NCBI RefSeq assembly: GCF_013377015.1
Contig: NZ_JACABA010000002.1
Coordinates: 1,207,691 to 1,271,690 of the forward strand
Length of the DNA stretch: 64,000 bases
DNA from: Rhodopseudomonas sp.
Lineage (GTDB): Bacteria; Pseudomonadota; Alphaproteobacteria; Rhizobiales; Xanthobacteraceae
Direction of reading: 5' to 3'
The stretch's first letter is position 1, and every line of letters starts with the position of its first letter. Both the position numbers and the translations under genes were made by a program. Below are positions 10,213 to 19,646 of this stretch, one piece after another. The notes beneath the pieces were generated by a model. It was not told the DNA's origin and ran no database searches. It saw nothing but the letters and a program-made list of their open reading frames with translations.

Positions 10213-11502
10213 ATGGATCGCATTCGCATCGTCGGCGGCAACCAGCTTCATGGCACCATTCCGATCTCGGGCGCCAAGAACGCGGCGCTGCCGCTGATGA
10301 TCGCAGGGTTGTTGTCGGAGGAAACGCTGATCCTCGATAATGTGCCGCGGCTTGCCGACGTCGCGCAGCTGCAACGCATTCTCGGCAACCACGGCGTTGA
10401 CATCATGTCGGCCGGCAAGCGGCCGGGTGACCACGAATATCAGGGCCAGACCCTGCATATTTCGGCCAAGAACATCATCGACACCACCGCGCCCTATGAG
10501 TTGGTCTCGAAGATGCGCGCCTCGTTCTGGGTGATCGCGCCGCTGCTGGCGCGGATGCACGAGGCCAAGGTGTCGCTGCCCGGCGGCTGCGCGATCGGCA
10601 CCCGTCCGGTCGATCTCTTGATCATGGCACTGGAAAAACTTGGCGCCGAGCTCACCATTGACGGCGGCTATGTGATCGCCAAGGCCCCCGGCGGGCTGAA
10701 GGGCGCCGCGATCGATTTTCCCAAGGTCACCGTCAGCGGCACCCATGTGGCGCTGATGGCCGCGACGCTGGCCAAGGGTATCACCACCATCACCAATGCC
10801 GCCTGCGAGCCGGAAATCGTCGATGTCGCCGATTGCCTGAACAAGATGGGCGCGCGAATCAGCGGCGCCGGCACGCCGCGTATCGTCGTCGAGGGCGTCG
10901 CCAAGCTGCATGGCGCCCGCCACACCGTGCTGCCGGACCGGATCGAGACTGGCACCTACGCGATGGCGGTAGCGATGACCGGCGGCGACGTCCAGCTGTC
11001 CGGTGCCCGCCCGGAACTGCTGCAATCGGCGCTCGACGTGCTGACCGAGGCCGGCGCCACCATCACGGTCAACAATGACGGCATCAGGGTCGCCCGCAAC
11101 GGCGCCGGGATCAGCCCGGTCAACGTCTCGACCGCGCCGTTTCCGGGTTTTCCGACTGATTTGCAGGCGCAATTGATGGCGCTGATGGCCTGCGCCAAGG
11201 GCTCCTCGCACATCACCGAGACGATTTTCGAGAACCGCTTCATGCATGTGCAGGAGCTGGCGCGGTTCGGCGCGCGGATTCACCTCGACGGCGAAACCGC
11301 CACCATCGATGGCGTGGCGAAATTGCGCGGCGCGCCGGTGATGGCGACCGATCTGCGCGCCTCGGTGTCGCTGGTGATCGCCGGCCTCGCCGCCGAAGGC
11401 GAGACCATGGTCAATCGGATCTACCATCTCGACCGCGGCTTCGAGCGGCTCGAGGAAAAGCTGTCTGCCTGCGGCGCCACCATCGAACGCATTAGCGGAT
11501 GA
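10213..11502 (+). CDS. murA: UDP-N-acetylglucosamine 1-carboxyvinyltransferase
   Basis: A full-length (429 aa) MurA, which transfers enolpyruvate from PEP to UDP-GlcNAc in the first committed step of peptidoglycan synthesis. The N-terminus reads [20 protein letters not shown], the catalytic cysteine loop [15 protein letters not shown] is present, and the C-terminal part contains the family pattern [13 protein letters not shown] and [13 protein letters not shown]. The stop overlaps the start of the next gene (ATGA), indicating translational coupling. Confidence 0.97.
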   Translation: MDRIRIVGGNQLHGTIPISGAKNAALPLMIAGLLSEETLILDNVPRLADVAQLQRILGNHGVDIMSAGKRPGDHEYQGQTLHISAKNIIDTTAPYELVSKMRASFWVIAPLLARMHEAKVSLPGGCAIGTRPVDLLIMALEKLGAELTIDGGYVIAKAPGGLKGAAIDFPKVTVSGTHVALMAATLAKGITTITNAACEPEIVDVADCLNKMGARISGAGTPRIVVEGVAKLHGARHTVLPDRIETGTYAMAVAMTGGDVQLSGARPELLQSALDVLTEAGATITVNNDGIRVARNGAGISPVNVSTAPFPGFPTDLQAQLMALMACAKGSSHITETIFENRFMHVQELARFGARIHLDGETATIDGVAKLRGAPVMATDLRASVSLVIAGLAAEGETMVNRIYHLDRGFERLEEKLSACGATIERISG

Positions 11503-11972
11503 GTTTGCAGGGGGGCGCCGTGCCGGGCTTGCTCAAGCTGATCGCGCTCGATCCCGACGATCTCGCGGTGATCTCGGCCCATGTCCAGGATTCCCGGATC
11601 GCGACCGCTGACATCGTCTGGCGGCAGAGTGAGAAGCGGCTGGTGCTCGGCCTGCACCGGCTCGACTGGGACCAGACGCTGGCCGGGGCGGCCGCATCGC
11701 GCCGGCTGGTCGCGGCGCTGCGGTTCGACCGGGTGCTTGCCTGCAAGTCGCGAAACATCGACCCGAATGCCGCGGAAACTGCGCTGGAATTGATCGGAAT
11801 CGAGTTTTACCCCGCCGCCGAGGCCCCCGGCGGCAGCGCGGTGCTGATGTTCACCCATGGCGGGATGCTGCGGCTCGATCTTGAGTGCCTGGAATGTGCA
11901 TTGACCGATTTGGGCCTGGACGACTTCGACGACAGCGGCGCGGCGGGTCAATCTGCGGGGCTGGGCGACTGA
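11499..11972 (+). CDS. DUF2948 family protein
   Basis: A 157-residue protein of the alphaproteobacterial DUF2948 type ([20 protein letters not shown], then [19 protein letters not shown] and [21 protein letters not shown]). The function is not known; the family typically sits between murA and hisD, exactly as here. The start codon overlaps the murA stop. An N-terminal extension relative to the core ([10 protein letters not shown]) could be shorter if translation starts at an internal GTG. Confidence 0.85.
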   Translation: MSLQGGAVPGLLKLIALDPDDLAVISAHVQDSRIATADIVWRQSEKRLVLGLHRLDWDQTLAGAAASRRLVAALRFDRVLACKSRNIDPNAAETALELIGIEFYPAAEAPGGSAVLMFTHGGMLRLDLECLECALTDLGLDDFDDSGAAGQSAGLGD

Positions 11973-12068
11973 GCCGGTGTCGGCGGACTCGGCAAGGGTT
12001 GACGGCGATTTGTCGCCGCGCCATTGAGCAGTAGGCCTTCCCGACGAAGCCCCTGCCGGAATCCCGAA

Positions 12069-13364
12069 ATGCCAATCCGTATCGATAGCCGCAGCGCCGA
12101 TTTCACCCCGCGATTCAAGGCCTTCCTGGCGACCAAGCGCGAGGTCTCGGCCGACATCGAGGCGGCCACCCGCGCCATTGTCGACGACGTCGCCGCGCGC
12201 GGCGATGCCGCCTTGCTGGAGGCCACCGCCAAGTTCGACCGGCTCAAGCTCGACGCCTCGGGCCTGCGCGTCACCCCCGCCGAGATCGATACCGCGGTCA
12301 AAGCCTGCGATCCCGCCACCATCGAGGCCCTGAAGCTGGCTGGCGACCGCATCGAGTTCTTCCATCGCCGGCAATTGCCGAAGGACGACCGCTTCACCGA
12401 TCCGCTCGGTGTCGAGCTCGGCTGGCGCTGGAGCGCGATCGAGGCGGTCGGGCTCTATGTCCCCGGCGGCACCGCGGCCTATCCGTCCTCGGTGCTGATG
12501 AATGCGATTCCCGCCAAGGTCGCCGGCGTGGAGCGCGTGGTGATGGTGGTGCCTTCGCCCGACGGCAAATTGAATCCACTGGTGCTGGCGGCGGCCCGGC
12601 TCGGCGGCGTCACCGAGATCTATCGCGTCGGTGGCGCGCAGGCGGTGGCGGCTTTGGCCTATGGCACCGCCACGATTGCGCCGGTCGCCAAGATCGTCGG
12701 CCCCGGCAATGCCTATGTGGCGGCGGCCAAGCGGCTGGTGTTCGGCAAGGTCGGGATCGACATGATCGCCGGGCCGTCCGAAGTGCTGGTGATCGCCGAT
12801 CAGAATGCCAATCCGGACTGGATCGCCGCCGATCTGTTGGCACAGGCCGAGCACGACGAAAACGCCCAATCGATCCTGATCACCGACAGCGCCATTTTGG
12901 GCGACGAGGTCGAGCGCGCGCTGCAGGCCCAGCTCACCACGCTGCCGCGCGCTGCGATCGCGCGCGCCTCGTGGGACCGGTTCGGCGCCATCATTCTGGT
13001 CAGGCAGATCGAGGACGCGGTGCCGCTGGCGAATGCGATCGCGGCCGAGCATCTCGAGATCGTCACCGCCGATCCGGAAGCACTCGCTGCGAAAGTCCGC
13101 AATGCCGGCGCGATCTTCCTCGGCGCCCATACGCCGGAGGCGATCGGCGACTATGTCGGCGGCTCCAACCACGTGCTGCCGACCGCGCGCTCGGCGCGGT
13201 TCTCTTCGGGGCTCGGCGTGCTCGACTTCATGAAGCGGACCTCGATCCTGAAATGCGGCCCGGATCAATTGCGCGCGCTCGGACCGGCGGCGATGACGTT
13301 GGGCAAGGCCGAGGGCCTCGATGCCCATGCGCGCTCGGTGGGACTGCGTTTGAACCTGCGATGA
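12069..13364 (+). CDS. hisD: histidinol dehydrogenase
   Basis: Catalyses the last two steps of histidine synthesis, oxidising L-histidinol to L-histidine with NAD and zinc. At 431 residues it is the usual length. Family motifs are present: [61 protein letters not shown], and the C-terminal [20 protein letters not shown] with the catalytic region SNHVLPT. The ATG at 12069 is chosen because it begins the conserved N-terminus; an upstream in-frame start at 12024 adds an unlikely Arg/Ser-rich tail. The stop overlaps the next gene (ATGA). Confidence 0.96.
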   Translation: MPIRIDSRSADFTPRFKAFLATKREVSADIEAATRAIVDDVAARGDAALLEATAKFDRLKLDASGLRVTPAEIDTAVKACDPATIEALKLAGDRIEFFHRRQLPKDDRFTDPLGVELGWRWSAIEAVGLYVPGGTAAYPSSVLMNAIPAKVAGVERVVMVVPSPDGKLNPLVLAAARLGGVTEIYRVGGAQAVAALAYGTATIAPVAKIVGPGNAYVAAAKRLVFGKVGIDMIAGPSEVLVIADQNANPDWIAADLLAQAEHDENAQSILITDSAILGDEVERALQAQLTTLPRAAIARASWDRFGAIILVRQIEDAVPLANAIAAEHLEIVTADPEALAAKVRNAGAIFLGAHTPEAIGDYVGGSNHVLPTARSARFSSGLGVLDFMKRTSILKCGPDQLRALGPAAMTLGKAEGLDAHARSVGLRLNLR

Positions 13365-13852
13365 CCAAACCGCCGCCAGACGATTCCAAGAATTGCATCG
13401 TCGCGGTGACGCTCGACGAGGAATCGATCGGGCGTTCCGGGCCGGACATCGAGCACGAGCGCGCGATTGCGATCTACGATCTGGTCGAGAAGAACCTGTT
13501 CGCGCCTGAGGGCGCCGGCGACGGGCCGTTCACACTGCATATCGGCATCACCGGCAACCGGCTGATGTTCGACATCCGCCGCGAGGACGGCACCCCGGTG
13601 GTGGCGCATCTGTTGTCGCTGACGCCGTTCCGCCGCATCGTGAAGGACTACTTCATGATCTGCGACAGCTACTACCAGGCGATCCGCACCGCGACGCCGG
13701 ACAAGATCGAGGCCATCGACATGGGCCGCCGCGGCATTCATGACGAGGGCTCGCGCACGCTGCAGGAGCGCCTCGCCGGCAAGGTGCGAATCGATTTCGA
13801 GACCGCGCGCCGGCTGTTCACGCTGATCTCCGTGCTGCACTGGAAGGGTTAG
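13361..13852 (+). CDS. UPF0262 family protein
   Basis: A 163-residue alphaproteobacterial protein of the UPF0262 family ([29 protein letters not shown]-like segment, [29 protein letters not shown]). The role is unknown. Translation is coupled to hisD through an ATGA overlap, and the phosphatase-like gene follows 6 bases later, so all are in one operon. Confidence 0.9.
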   Translation: MTKPPPDDSKNCIVAVTLDEESIGRSGPDIEHERAIAIYDLVEKNLFAPEGAGDGPFTLHIGITGNRLMFDIRREDGTPVVAHLLSLTPFRRIVKDYFMICDSYYQAIRTATPDKIEAIDMGRRGIHDEGSRTLQERLAGKVRIDFETARRLFTLISVLHWKG

Positions 13853-13858
13853 CGCGCG

Positions 13859-14323
13859 ATGCCGGCATCGCGCGCGCGCCAACCGCAAGCGGTGCTGTTC
13901 GCCTGCGGCATGAACAGCGTGCGCTCGCCGATGGCGGAGGGCCTGCTGCGGCAGATCGCGCCGCGCACGATGTACATCAAATCCGCCGGGGTGCGGAAAT
14001 TGGAGCTCGATCCGTTCGCGGTGGCGGCGATGGCCGAAATCGGCCACGACATCTCCAAGCACAAGCCGATCACCTTCGACGAATTGGAAGACTATGAGGG
14101 GCTCAATTTCGACCTGATCGTGACGCTGTCGCCGGAGGCGCATCACAAGGCGCTGGAACTGACGCGCAGCAGCGCCGTCGAGGTCGAATACTGGCCGACC
14201 CAGGATCCGACCGGCGTCGAGGGCAGCCGCGCGCAGCGGTTGCAGGCCTACCGCGACGTCGCCGACGGCCTGATGCTGCGCATCCGCAAGCGCTTCGGCC
14301 GCCACGGCGGCGGCAACGAGTAA
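13859..14323 (+). CDS. low-molecular-weight protein-tyrosine-phosphatase/ArsC-like protein
   Basis: A 154-residue protein with the LMW phosphatase P-loop near the N-terminus, CGMNSVRSPMAEGLL (C-x5-R-S), and a late Asp-Pro (WPTQDPTGVEG) at the place of the general acid. It could act on phosphotyrosine or be an arsenate-reductase-like relative; the sequence does not decide. It follows UPF0262 by 6 bases in the conserved murA-to-yacG block. Confidence 0.85.
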   Translation: MPASRARQPQAVLFACGMNSVRSPMAEGLLRQIAPRTMYIKSAGVRKLELDPFAVAAMAEIGHDISKHKPITFDELEDYEGLNFDLIVTLSPEAHHKALELTRSSAVEVEYWPTQDPTGVEGSRAQRLQAYRDVADGLMLRIRKRFGRHGGGNE

Positions 14324-14409
14324 GACGCCAAACTCCCGCCTGCGCGGTTGTCGAAGCGGGTGCCTTCCGATAGGTTCCGCGCGCATCCCTCCAGCCCCGA
14401 AATGCCCGC

Positions 14410-15033
14410 ATGCTTGGCCGTCCCAAACTCGTTCTCGCTTCCGGTTCGCCGCGACGCCTCAGCCTGCTCAACCAGGCCGGGATCGAGCCCGACGCGCTGC
14501 GCCCCGGCGATGTCGACGAGACTCCGAAACGGGGGGAATTACCGCGCGTCTGCGCCAACCGTCTGGCCAGGGCCAAGGCCGAAGCCGCGCTGAAATCGGT
14601 GCAGCTCGATGACGAACTGCGCGGCGCCTACATCCTCGCCGCCGACACCGTGGTGGCGGTTGGCCGCCGCATCCTGCCGAAGGCCGAACTGGTCGAGGAG
14701 GCCACGCAATGCCTGCGGCTGCTCTCGGGCCGCAATCACCGGGTCTACACCGCGATCTGCGTGGTGACGCCGAAACAGACCTTCCGGCAGCGTCTGATCG
14801 AATCCAAGGTGCGGTTCAAGCGGCTCAGCGAGGACGATATCCAAGCCTATATCGGCTCCGGCGAATGGCGCGGCAAAGCCGGCGGTTATGCGGTGCAGGG
14901 CATCGCCGGCAGCTTCGTGGTCAAGATGGTCGGCTCCTACACCAACATCGTTGGCCTGCCGCTGTACGAGACGGTGACCCTGCTCGGCGGCGAAGGCTTC
15001 CCGATCCGCTTCGGCTGGCTCAATGCCAGCTGA
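14410..15033 (+). CDS. maf: Maf family nucleoside triphosphate pyrophosphatase
   Basis: A 207-residue Maf/HAM1-superfamily house-cleaning enzyme that hydrolyses modified or pyrimidine NTPs to NMP and PPi. Signature segments: [18 protein letters not shown] (substrate/metal loop), [11 protein letters not shown] (catalytic Asp), [12 protein letters not shown], and [20 protein letters not shown]. It overlaps the next gene by 11 bases. The 86-base gap before it has no open frame for infA, which I would have expected here. Confidence 0.93.
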   Translation: MLGRPKLVLASGSPRRLSLLNQAGIEPDALRPGDVDETPKRGELPRVCANRLARAKAEAALKSVQLDDELRGAYILAADTVVAVGRRILPKAELVEEATQCLRLLSGRNHRVYTAICVVTPKQTFRQRLIESKVRFKRLSEDDIQAYIGSGEWRGKAGGYAVQGIAGSFVVKMVGSYTNIVGLPLYETVTLLGGEGFPIRFGWLNAS

Positions 15034-15208
15034 GGACGCCCCGAAAGCCGCCCCTGGCGCCAAGAAGTGCCCGATCTGCGGCAAACCGGCGGTCGAGGCC
15101 TCGCGGCCGTTCTGCTCCGAGCGCTGCCGCGACGTCGATCTGAACCGCTGGCTGTCGAATTCCTATGCGATTCCGGCCGCGCCCAGCGACGACGACGATG
15201 CCGATTGA
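15023..15208 (+). CDS. yacG: DNA gyrase inhibitor/zinc-binding protein YacG
   Basis: A 61-residue zinc-ribbon protein with the four YacG cysteines ([10 protein letters not shown] and [17 protein letters not shown]) and an acidic tail (SDDDDAD). In E. coli YacG binds GyrB and inhibits gyrase. It overlaps maf by 11 bases, a conserved arrangement, and closes the operon before a terminator. Confidence 0.92.
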   Translation: MPAEDAPKAAPGAKKCPICGKPAVEASRPFCSERCRDVDLNRWLSNSYAIPAAPSDDDDAD

Positions 15209-15222
15209 AGGCGGCGCAGCCG

Positions 15223-15247
15223 GCCCCTTGATTCCGGGGCGGTTTTT
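15223..15247 (+). terminator. rho-independent terminator after yacG
   Basis: A GCCCC/GGGGC stem around an 8-base loop is followed by GG and a TTTTT run. It lies 15 bases after the yacG stop and would end the murA-yacG transcript before tRNA-Phe. Confidence 0.65.
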
Positions 15248-15333
15248 CCGCCCGCAAGTTTCCCCCGCGGCGGGTGGACAGCGCTGTCTGGCCTGACTAT
15301 AACCCGGCGCTCCCTGGACTTGCTCCGGGCGGC

Positions 15334-15409
15334 GCCCAGGTAGCTCAGTTGGTAGAGCATGCGACTGAAAATCGCAGTGTCGGTGGTTCGATCCCGCCCC
15401 TGGGCACCA
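15334..15409 (+). tRNA. tRNA-Phe (GAA anticodon)
   Basis: A 76-base cloverleaf: acceptor GCCCAGG pairs with CCTGGGC, the D-arm contains TAGCTCAGTTGGTAGAGC, the anticodon loop CTGAAAA holds GAA (phenylalanine), the T-arm contains GGTTCGATCCC, and the CCA end is encoded. Its 3' end is immediately followed by a serine-recombinase remnant, so it appears to have served as an integration site. Confidence 0.97.
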
Positions 15410-15805
15410 TTGCTGAACAGATTTACGAACCACTGGAGTGGGTTGGCCTTTTGGGCCGAAGGTCGACCGGATGTTGTCGTTTGACCCGATGATCCGGATT
15501 TTATTCTCCGAAACGATGACGGCGTCGACGATGGCGGCCAGATAGGCCTTCCGAGCTGCCACATCTCCCGAGACGAGCTGTTCGCGCATCAAACGGGTGA
15601 AGTTGTCGATCGCGACCGGATCGATTTCGACCGGAAGGGCGCTGGACTTCCTGGCGTAGTCGAAGGCTTCGGTGGCCCGGTCCCGGGTATTTTTCAGGGA
15701 GGACACCCGATCCTTCAAGGTCGGGTCCGTGCCGTCGATAGTCCCTGATTCGATCGCCGCATAGAGGCGGCCAACACGCTCCTCGGCGTCGGTTGGGCGC
15801 CTCAT
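15410..15805 (-). pseudogene. serine site-specific recombinase, C-terminal remnant abutting tRNA-Phe
   Basis: On the minus strand about 130 residues resemble the C-terminal part of resolvase/invertase-type large serine recombinases (RVSSLKNTRDRATEAFDYAR, then LAAIVDAVIVSENKIRIIGS and FGPKGQPTPVVRKSVQQWC). The frame then runs straight into the reverse complement of tRNA-Phe and yacG, which is not real protein. The N-terminal catalytic resolvase domain is absent, and upstream coding shifts frame near 15800, so this is a decayed fragment. A related fragment lies at 49778-49918 in the same orientation. Confidence 0.7.
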
Positions 15806-16212
15806 CGGTCAGCTTTCGCGAGGGCGTACCATCGAAGTCGACGCCAACCAGGCGAAAATAGTCCGTCAAGCTTATGCAAATTTATACAAAATCATTCACA
15901 GCCTTACATCGGAATGTATGAAGATGAAAAAGGTTGTGATTCTTACACCTGTGCACCGGGCCGGTGCCGACAAACCGTCGAATCACTTTTGCCGCAGGAG
16001 GCTCGATCCGCTCCGCGTCGCATCCGAGCGCGGCGATGATAGCAGCCGGCGGCTGCTTGGGCGAAAACGCGTCCATCGATCAATAAAGCCATGTACGGAT
16101 TTCTGCGTGTGGCACTCAGCAATCGGCGTCCGTAGCGCGATCGACTATTGTCTGGCCTTTGATGTCGGGTTTGTTCGTTCAAGCCTCAGGGAACGAGAAC
16201 ATTTCAAGCCTG
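15806..16212. other. non-coding or decayed island DNA
   Basis: About 400 bases between the recombinase remnant and the next possible gene. It is less GC-rich than the core, and short frames on both strands (for example around 15882-16241) show no recognisable domain. It is probably degraded mobile-element sequence. Confidence 0.35.
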
Positions 16213-16395
16213 CTACCTCAGGTTCTTTGGAGCATCGATAACTCTGATGAATGCGCCGCAAATCGCCCCGGAAAATGAAATGCCGATGCATGCCGCAACG
16301 CGAGGGTCGCCCGCCTCAACAAACCCGAGAATGACCGCGAGCCCAGCGGCGACAGAGACGTGAATAAACAAGATACTGCTCAGCAGTTGGCGCAA
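16213..16395 (-). CDS. possible small membrane protein
   Basis: A 60-residue open frame with two hydrophobic segments (ILFIHVSVAAGLAVILGFV and VAACIGISFSGAICGAFI) separated by a short charged turn, as in small two-helix membrane proteins. The start would be TTG, with a GGAG about 9 bases upstream. No family is recognised and it sits among decayed sequences, so this may not be a functional gene. Confidence 0.3.
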   Translation of the reverse strand: MRQLLSSILFIHVSVAAGLAVILGFVEAGDPRVAACIGISFSGAICGAFIRVIDAPKNLR

Positions 16396-16470
16396 AGCCT
16401 GATCTCCAGTGCCCAGCAGCTCAGTCCTTAGCGTGCACCCATGGCCGGCGATCGGTGTGCACCATGTGTA

Positions 16471-16737
16471 TCACGCGACTTTTCTCGCGATTAGCTGGAC
16501 CCCTGCGGCTTTCGCCAGCATCCGGCCGGTCCAGTGGGTTGTTTCTCCCGCCGGCGGCTCCAGCGCCAGGTCCACCACTCTTTGCACGGTGCCTGTCGGC
16601 AGCGGCGGTTTCAGCTTGCGTTCTATCTCAGTCAACTCGTCAATAAATTCGGCGGTGCCGAATTCGGCCTTTAGGCGTTGCCAACGGCTTAACGCCACCC
16701 CACCGATGCTACGATGTAGATAGCGCAGAACGCACAA
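16471..16737 (-). pseudogene. IS630-family transposase fragment
   Basis: Part of the minus-strand frame reads TVQRVVDLALEPPAGETTHW followed by TGRMLAKAAGV, the characteristic N-terminal helix-turn-helix region of IS630-type transposases. The frame then loses similarity (QLIARKVA, stop), and no DDE catalytic domain follows. Only about 80 residues survive, so it is a remnant. Confidence 0.65.
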
Positions 16738-17013
16738 TGACTATCTCCGGCGCGAAACTGGCGATCGATCGGGCGCAGGCGGCTGCTGCGGAAAAAATCT
16801 CTCTGCGGTCGAAAACGCAGTGGCAAAATGTTTCGCGAGTGAGGATAATGCGGAGGGGCATCGCGCATTCTCAGAAAAACGTATTCCACAATTCAGAGGT
16901 GTACAATAGCCTCTGTAGTCTGCTGAAAGCCGCGTGGCTAATAACCCAGCAGAGTCCAACGTCGAGATGACCAGCACGGGAGAGACGCGTCGGTCGGTCC
17001 CGGCATCAGTCGT

Positions 17014-18426
17014 TCATTCGTTGTACGCAGGCAGTAGGGGACGCTTCAGGAATCCGCGATATTTGCCGCTGTTTTTCAATCTCCCGCTGGGGAACTGATA
17101 TTTAATCCCCGAAACCTGACGGCCACCCGAGGCGATCCTGACGGCGTCAAACATGTCCTCCTTACTGAAAGCGTCAGGTGCGAGGCGCTCGGACGGATCA
17201 GTCACCAGCACCCAGGTGCCGTCTTCGATTTGCAGCACGGCTTCTACTTCTTTATTCCAGGCGCAGAGTACGACCTCCATTTGGGAGAAGCCTCCCGCGT
17301 TGCTTGCATACGCCTGCGCGGCCGCCTCGATGGCGCTGCCGACGCTTTGGGTATCGGCGTCCAGCACGTCACGAATGAGCACGGTGATCGGTCCACGCGC
17401 TCCAGTGACGCCCTGCATGATCAGATGGGCTTCGGGCGCCTGATGTCTCCCGAACCGACGGGCCTGCTGGAACGGCAGCGTGAAATATGCCAACGGAGAC
17501 TGAGGCCTGCTGACGGGATCGTACAGAACAACGGCATTGCGATGGGAGGCAGGGAGTCCTGCCGGACGCCAATAGGTGTCAGGTAGCCATGCCGTTTCGA
17601 GCTGGCGCTGCGAAGATACGAGAATCCAGGCCTGATCCAACAGGAAGGATTCCGGAAGATTCGCATGGTCACGGGTCAGTCGCCGCCACATGTCCAGCAA
17701 GGCGCGTGCTGCCTCGGTCTGATGAAAGAACATCACGCCGGTCTCCATCTCGCCGGACGAGTGCCTGTGGATCGCGAAGTCGCAACCTATGGATTGAGGC
17801 AGCAGGGGATGCTGACGAACCCTCGCGTCCGGATCGATCCAGAAGATCGGAAGATTGCTCCGTTCCCATTGACGAATGATGAAATCGATCTTGGGAAGGC
17901 TGCTCGTCCCCGCCAGCATTTCCTGGCTTGGGCCTTCGACAACATGGTCGAGGCTCAACCGATCCAGGTCCTTCGTTAGCGTCGCCGCCCTTTCCCCATT
18001 TATGAGACCGCTTCGGAACAACGAAGTGAACAGCGTTTCTTCCTTACGGTAGAAGCCGGTCGGCACGGACAATGGCTTTGCACCACCCCACCAGACCTGA
18101 TGCGGAGCCGTCGGTCCCTGTGAACCTATCGAGCCGTATGGGTGAAGCTTCGACTTGAGGAAATCGAATGCGGGGTTTTCGCCGAACGGAATGATTACGA
18201 TAGAATTCTCGTGCAGCGAACTGACCAGCAGCTCCATGCGCGGTGCGGAGGCTGAATTCAGCACGACTACCGGCACGCCGGGCTCCGTCACGCCGCTGGC
18301 GCCGTCCCACAACACGGCTTCGCGGTAACGCTGAAGTAATTGAAGAAGGCGATGGCGCTGGATGGACCCCAACCAAATCCCGGCGGCTTCACGTTCTTTC
18401 AATATTCTGTCGATAGCGTCGCTCAT
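17014..18426 (-). CDS. putative glycosyltransferase (GT-A-like), flagellar-locus neighbour
   Basis: A 470-residue soluble protein. The central part (LPIFWIDPDARVRQHPLLP, CDFAIHRH, ETGVMFFHQTEAARALLDMW, FLLDQAWILVS, ETAWLPDTYWRP) has the pattern of nucleotide-diphospho-sugar transferases with a DPD (DxD-like) metal motif. The first 120 residues and the last 120 are not recognised. It lies about 2 kb upstream of the flagellin gene on the opposite strand, so a role in modifying the Ser/Thr-rich flagellar proteins is possible but purely contextual; surface polysaccharide synthesis is the alternative. Confidence 0.55.
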   Translation of the reverse strand: MSDAIDRILKEREAAGIWLGSIQRHRLLQLLQRYREAVLWDGASGVTEPGVPVVVLNSASAPRMELLVSSLHENSIVIIPFGENPAFDFLKSKLHPYGSIGSQGPTAPHQVWWGGAKPLSVPTGFYRKEETLFTSLFRSGLINGERAATLTKDLDRLSLDHVVEGPSQEMLAGTSSLPKIDFIIRQWERSNLPIFWIDPDARVRQHPLLPQSIGCDFAIHRHSSGEMETGVMFFHQTEAARALLDMWRRLTRDHANLPESFLLDQAWILVSSQRQLETAWLPDTYWRPAGLPASHRNAVVLYDPVSRPQSPLAYFTLPFQQARRFGRHQAPEAHLIMQGVTGARGPITVLIRDVLDADTQSVGSAIEAAAQAYASNAGGFSQMEVVLCAWNKEVEAVLQIEDGTWVLVTDPSERLAPDAFSKEDMFDAVRIASGGRQVSGIKYQFPSGRLKNSGKYRGFLKRPLLPAYNE

Positions 18427-18453
18427 GTGCGCGGACCTTCTTGCTGAGTATCG

Positions 18454-19141
18454 CTATTGATACGGCAGGCAAGCGAAATTCAGGCGGCTGCAAGCGTTTT
18501 GCCATTGGGACGCAATGACCAGGTGGTGCCGCAGGGATGTCAAGCCGACGCTCACGATCGTAACCGGCGCGATCTGGGGCGGAATCATGACGATCAGCGC
18601 TCCGTCTTCCTCGGTCGTGCAGAAATACCGACCGCTCCGAACTAACCCAGCGGTGGTCACGTGCTGTGGCGCGAGTTTCATGACCCGGTCAGGAGCAATG
18701 CTTTCTCAAAGCTGGCCCTCGGGCGCAGGAACGGTCCGGCGATCGCGCCCTCCCTTGCCGGTCTGACGATAGGCAGCACGATGGTCCGAGCAGCCATACG
18801 CTGTACAATCCGGATTCGCAGGCGGAGATCGCCGAACCCGGTCCGATAGTATTCCACCTGAACGGAACGATTGCTGGATGCCGTCGAAATAGCCGAGATC
18901 GATCAGAACGAGGTCGCGGCGGTAGTCGAAATTCGGAATCTTCTGTCGCAGGTAGAGAAGTAATTCTGCCCCGAGGTCGGCGGCCACCGACGTCATCTTT
19001 TTCGATCAAATCGGGAGCACTAACCAGATAGGGTCCTGGGTGCGGGTGCGTAGCATGAAAGTATCGAAGATATCGAAGGAGATTTATTGCTTCCGAATGT
19101 TTCCAATTGTGGCGCAATAGTTCTGAAGTTTGTACATTCAA
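18454..19141 (-). pseudogene. decayed gene split over several reading frames
   Basis: Three protein-like stretches follow one another on the minus strand in different frames: an N-terminal part from 19141 (LLRHNWKHSEAINLLRYLRY), a middle part near 18996-18900 (LRQKIPNFDYRRDLVLIDLG then YFDGIQQSF), and a C-terminal part from about 18681 (APQHVTTAGLVRSGRYF, ALIVMIPPQIAPVTIVSVG). The middle motif recalls HAD-like/glycan-synthesis proteins with an Asp-x-Gly-Tyr-x-Gly element. The original gene may have belonged with the glycosyltransferase downstream of it. At least two frameshifts are needed to join the parts. Confidence 0.45.
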
Positions 19142-19646
19142 TTCAAAATCCTCCGCCCGCCCGTTTCCGATTGTTGCCAGGAAATCAGGCGCAATGATCG
19201 CGCGGTACAGAGAGTTTGATCATTCGTGTTTCGGCGATTCAAAATTGCGCTTAGATTTAAAAAGCTGATTCGGAAAGAATTACCGAGCGGCTTGGGACGT
19301 CCGACTCTCGATGCTTGGCAACGAACGTCGGAACGTCTGTGCAAGATCGTCGGCGCGGCGCGTCAGATAGTTGCGTCGCGTGTCGTGTTTCTGGGGAATT
19401 CGGGAGCTGGATGGTGTTGTGGCGTGGGCAAGGGCTGCGATCTTCGAGATCGTCGGCGAAGATCCTGATCGGCCTGGCGGCTTCGTCGCCGCGCCGGGCC
19501 GATGCGACGGGAGCCGGCATGTTTTGCCCAGAGGCAGGCAGTAAATTCCCACTAAGATATTGTGAGATAAGCCAAAATTGTCCGCCGGATTTGCTGCGCT
19601 CGTGCGTTCAAGAGACTGAAGCCATCCGAATTGAATATCTGCGGGC
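19142..19646. other. intergenic region upstream of the ECF sigma gene
   Basis: About 500 bases with no convincing gene. Open frames on both strands are Arg/Cys-rich or Ser-rich and lack ribosome-binding sites. An AT-richer stretch at roughly 19540-19590 could hold the sigma-gene promoter, but no consensus element can be named with confidence. Confidence 0.35.

Noticed and set aside
10177-11427. 416-residue minus-strand open frame across murA
   Set aside because: Antisense shadow of murA with no recognisable motif.
11421-13328. 635-residue open frame on the minus strand across hisD
   Set aside because: It is antisense to the well-supported hisD and DUF2948 genes, rich in Arg/Gly/Asp/His and without a domain; a codon-bias shadow.
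13265-14386. 373-residue minus-strand open frame
   Set aside because: Antisense to UPF0262 and the phosphatase gene; composition is of the shadow type.
15020-15333. Recombinase reading frame continuing through tRNA-Phe and yacG
   Set aside because: Residues past 15410 are the reverse complement of tRNA-Phe and yacG and cannot be true recombinase sequence.
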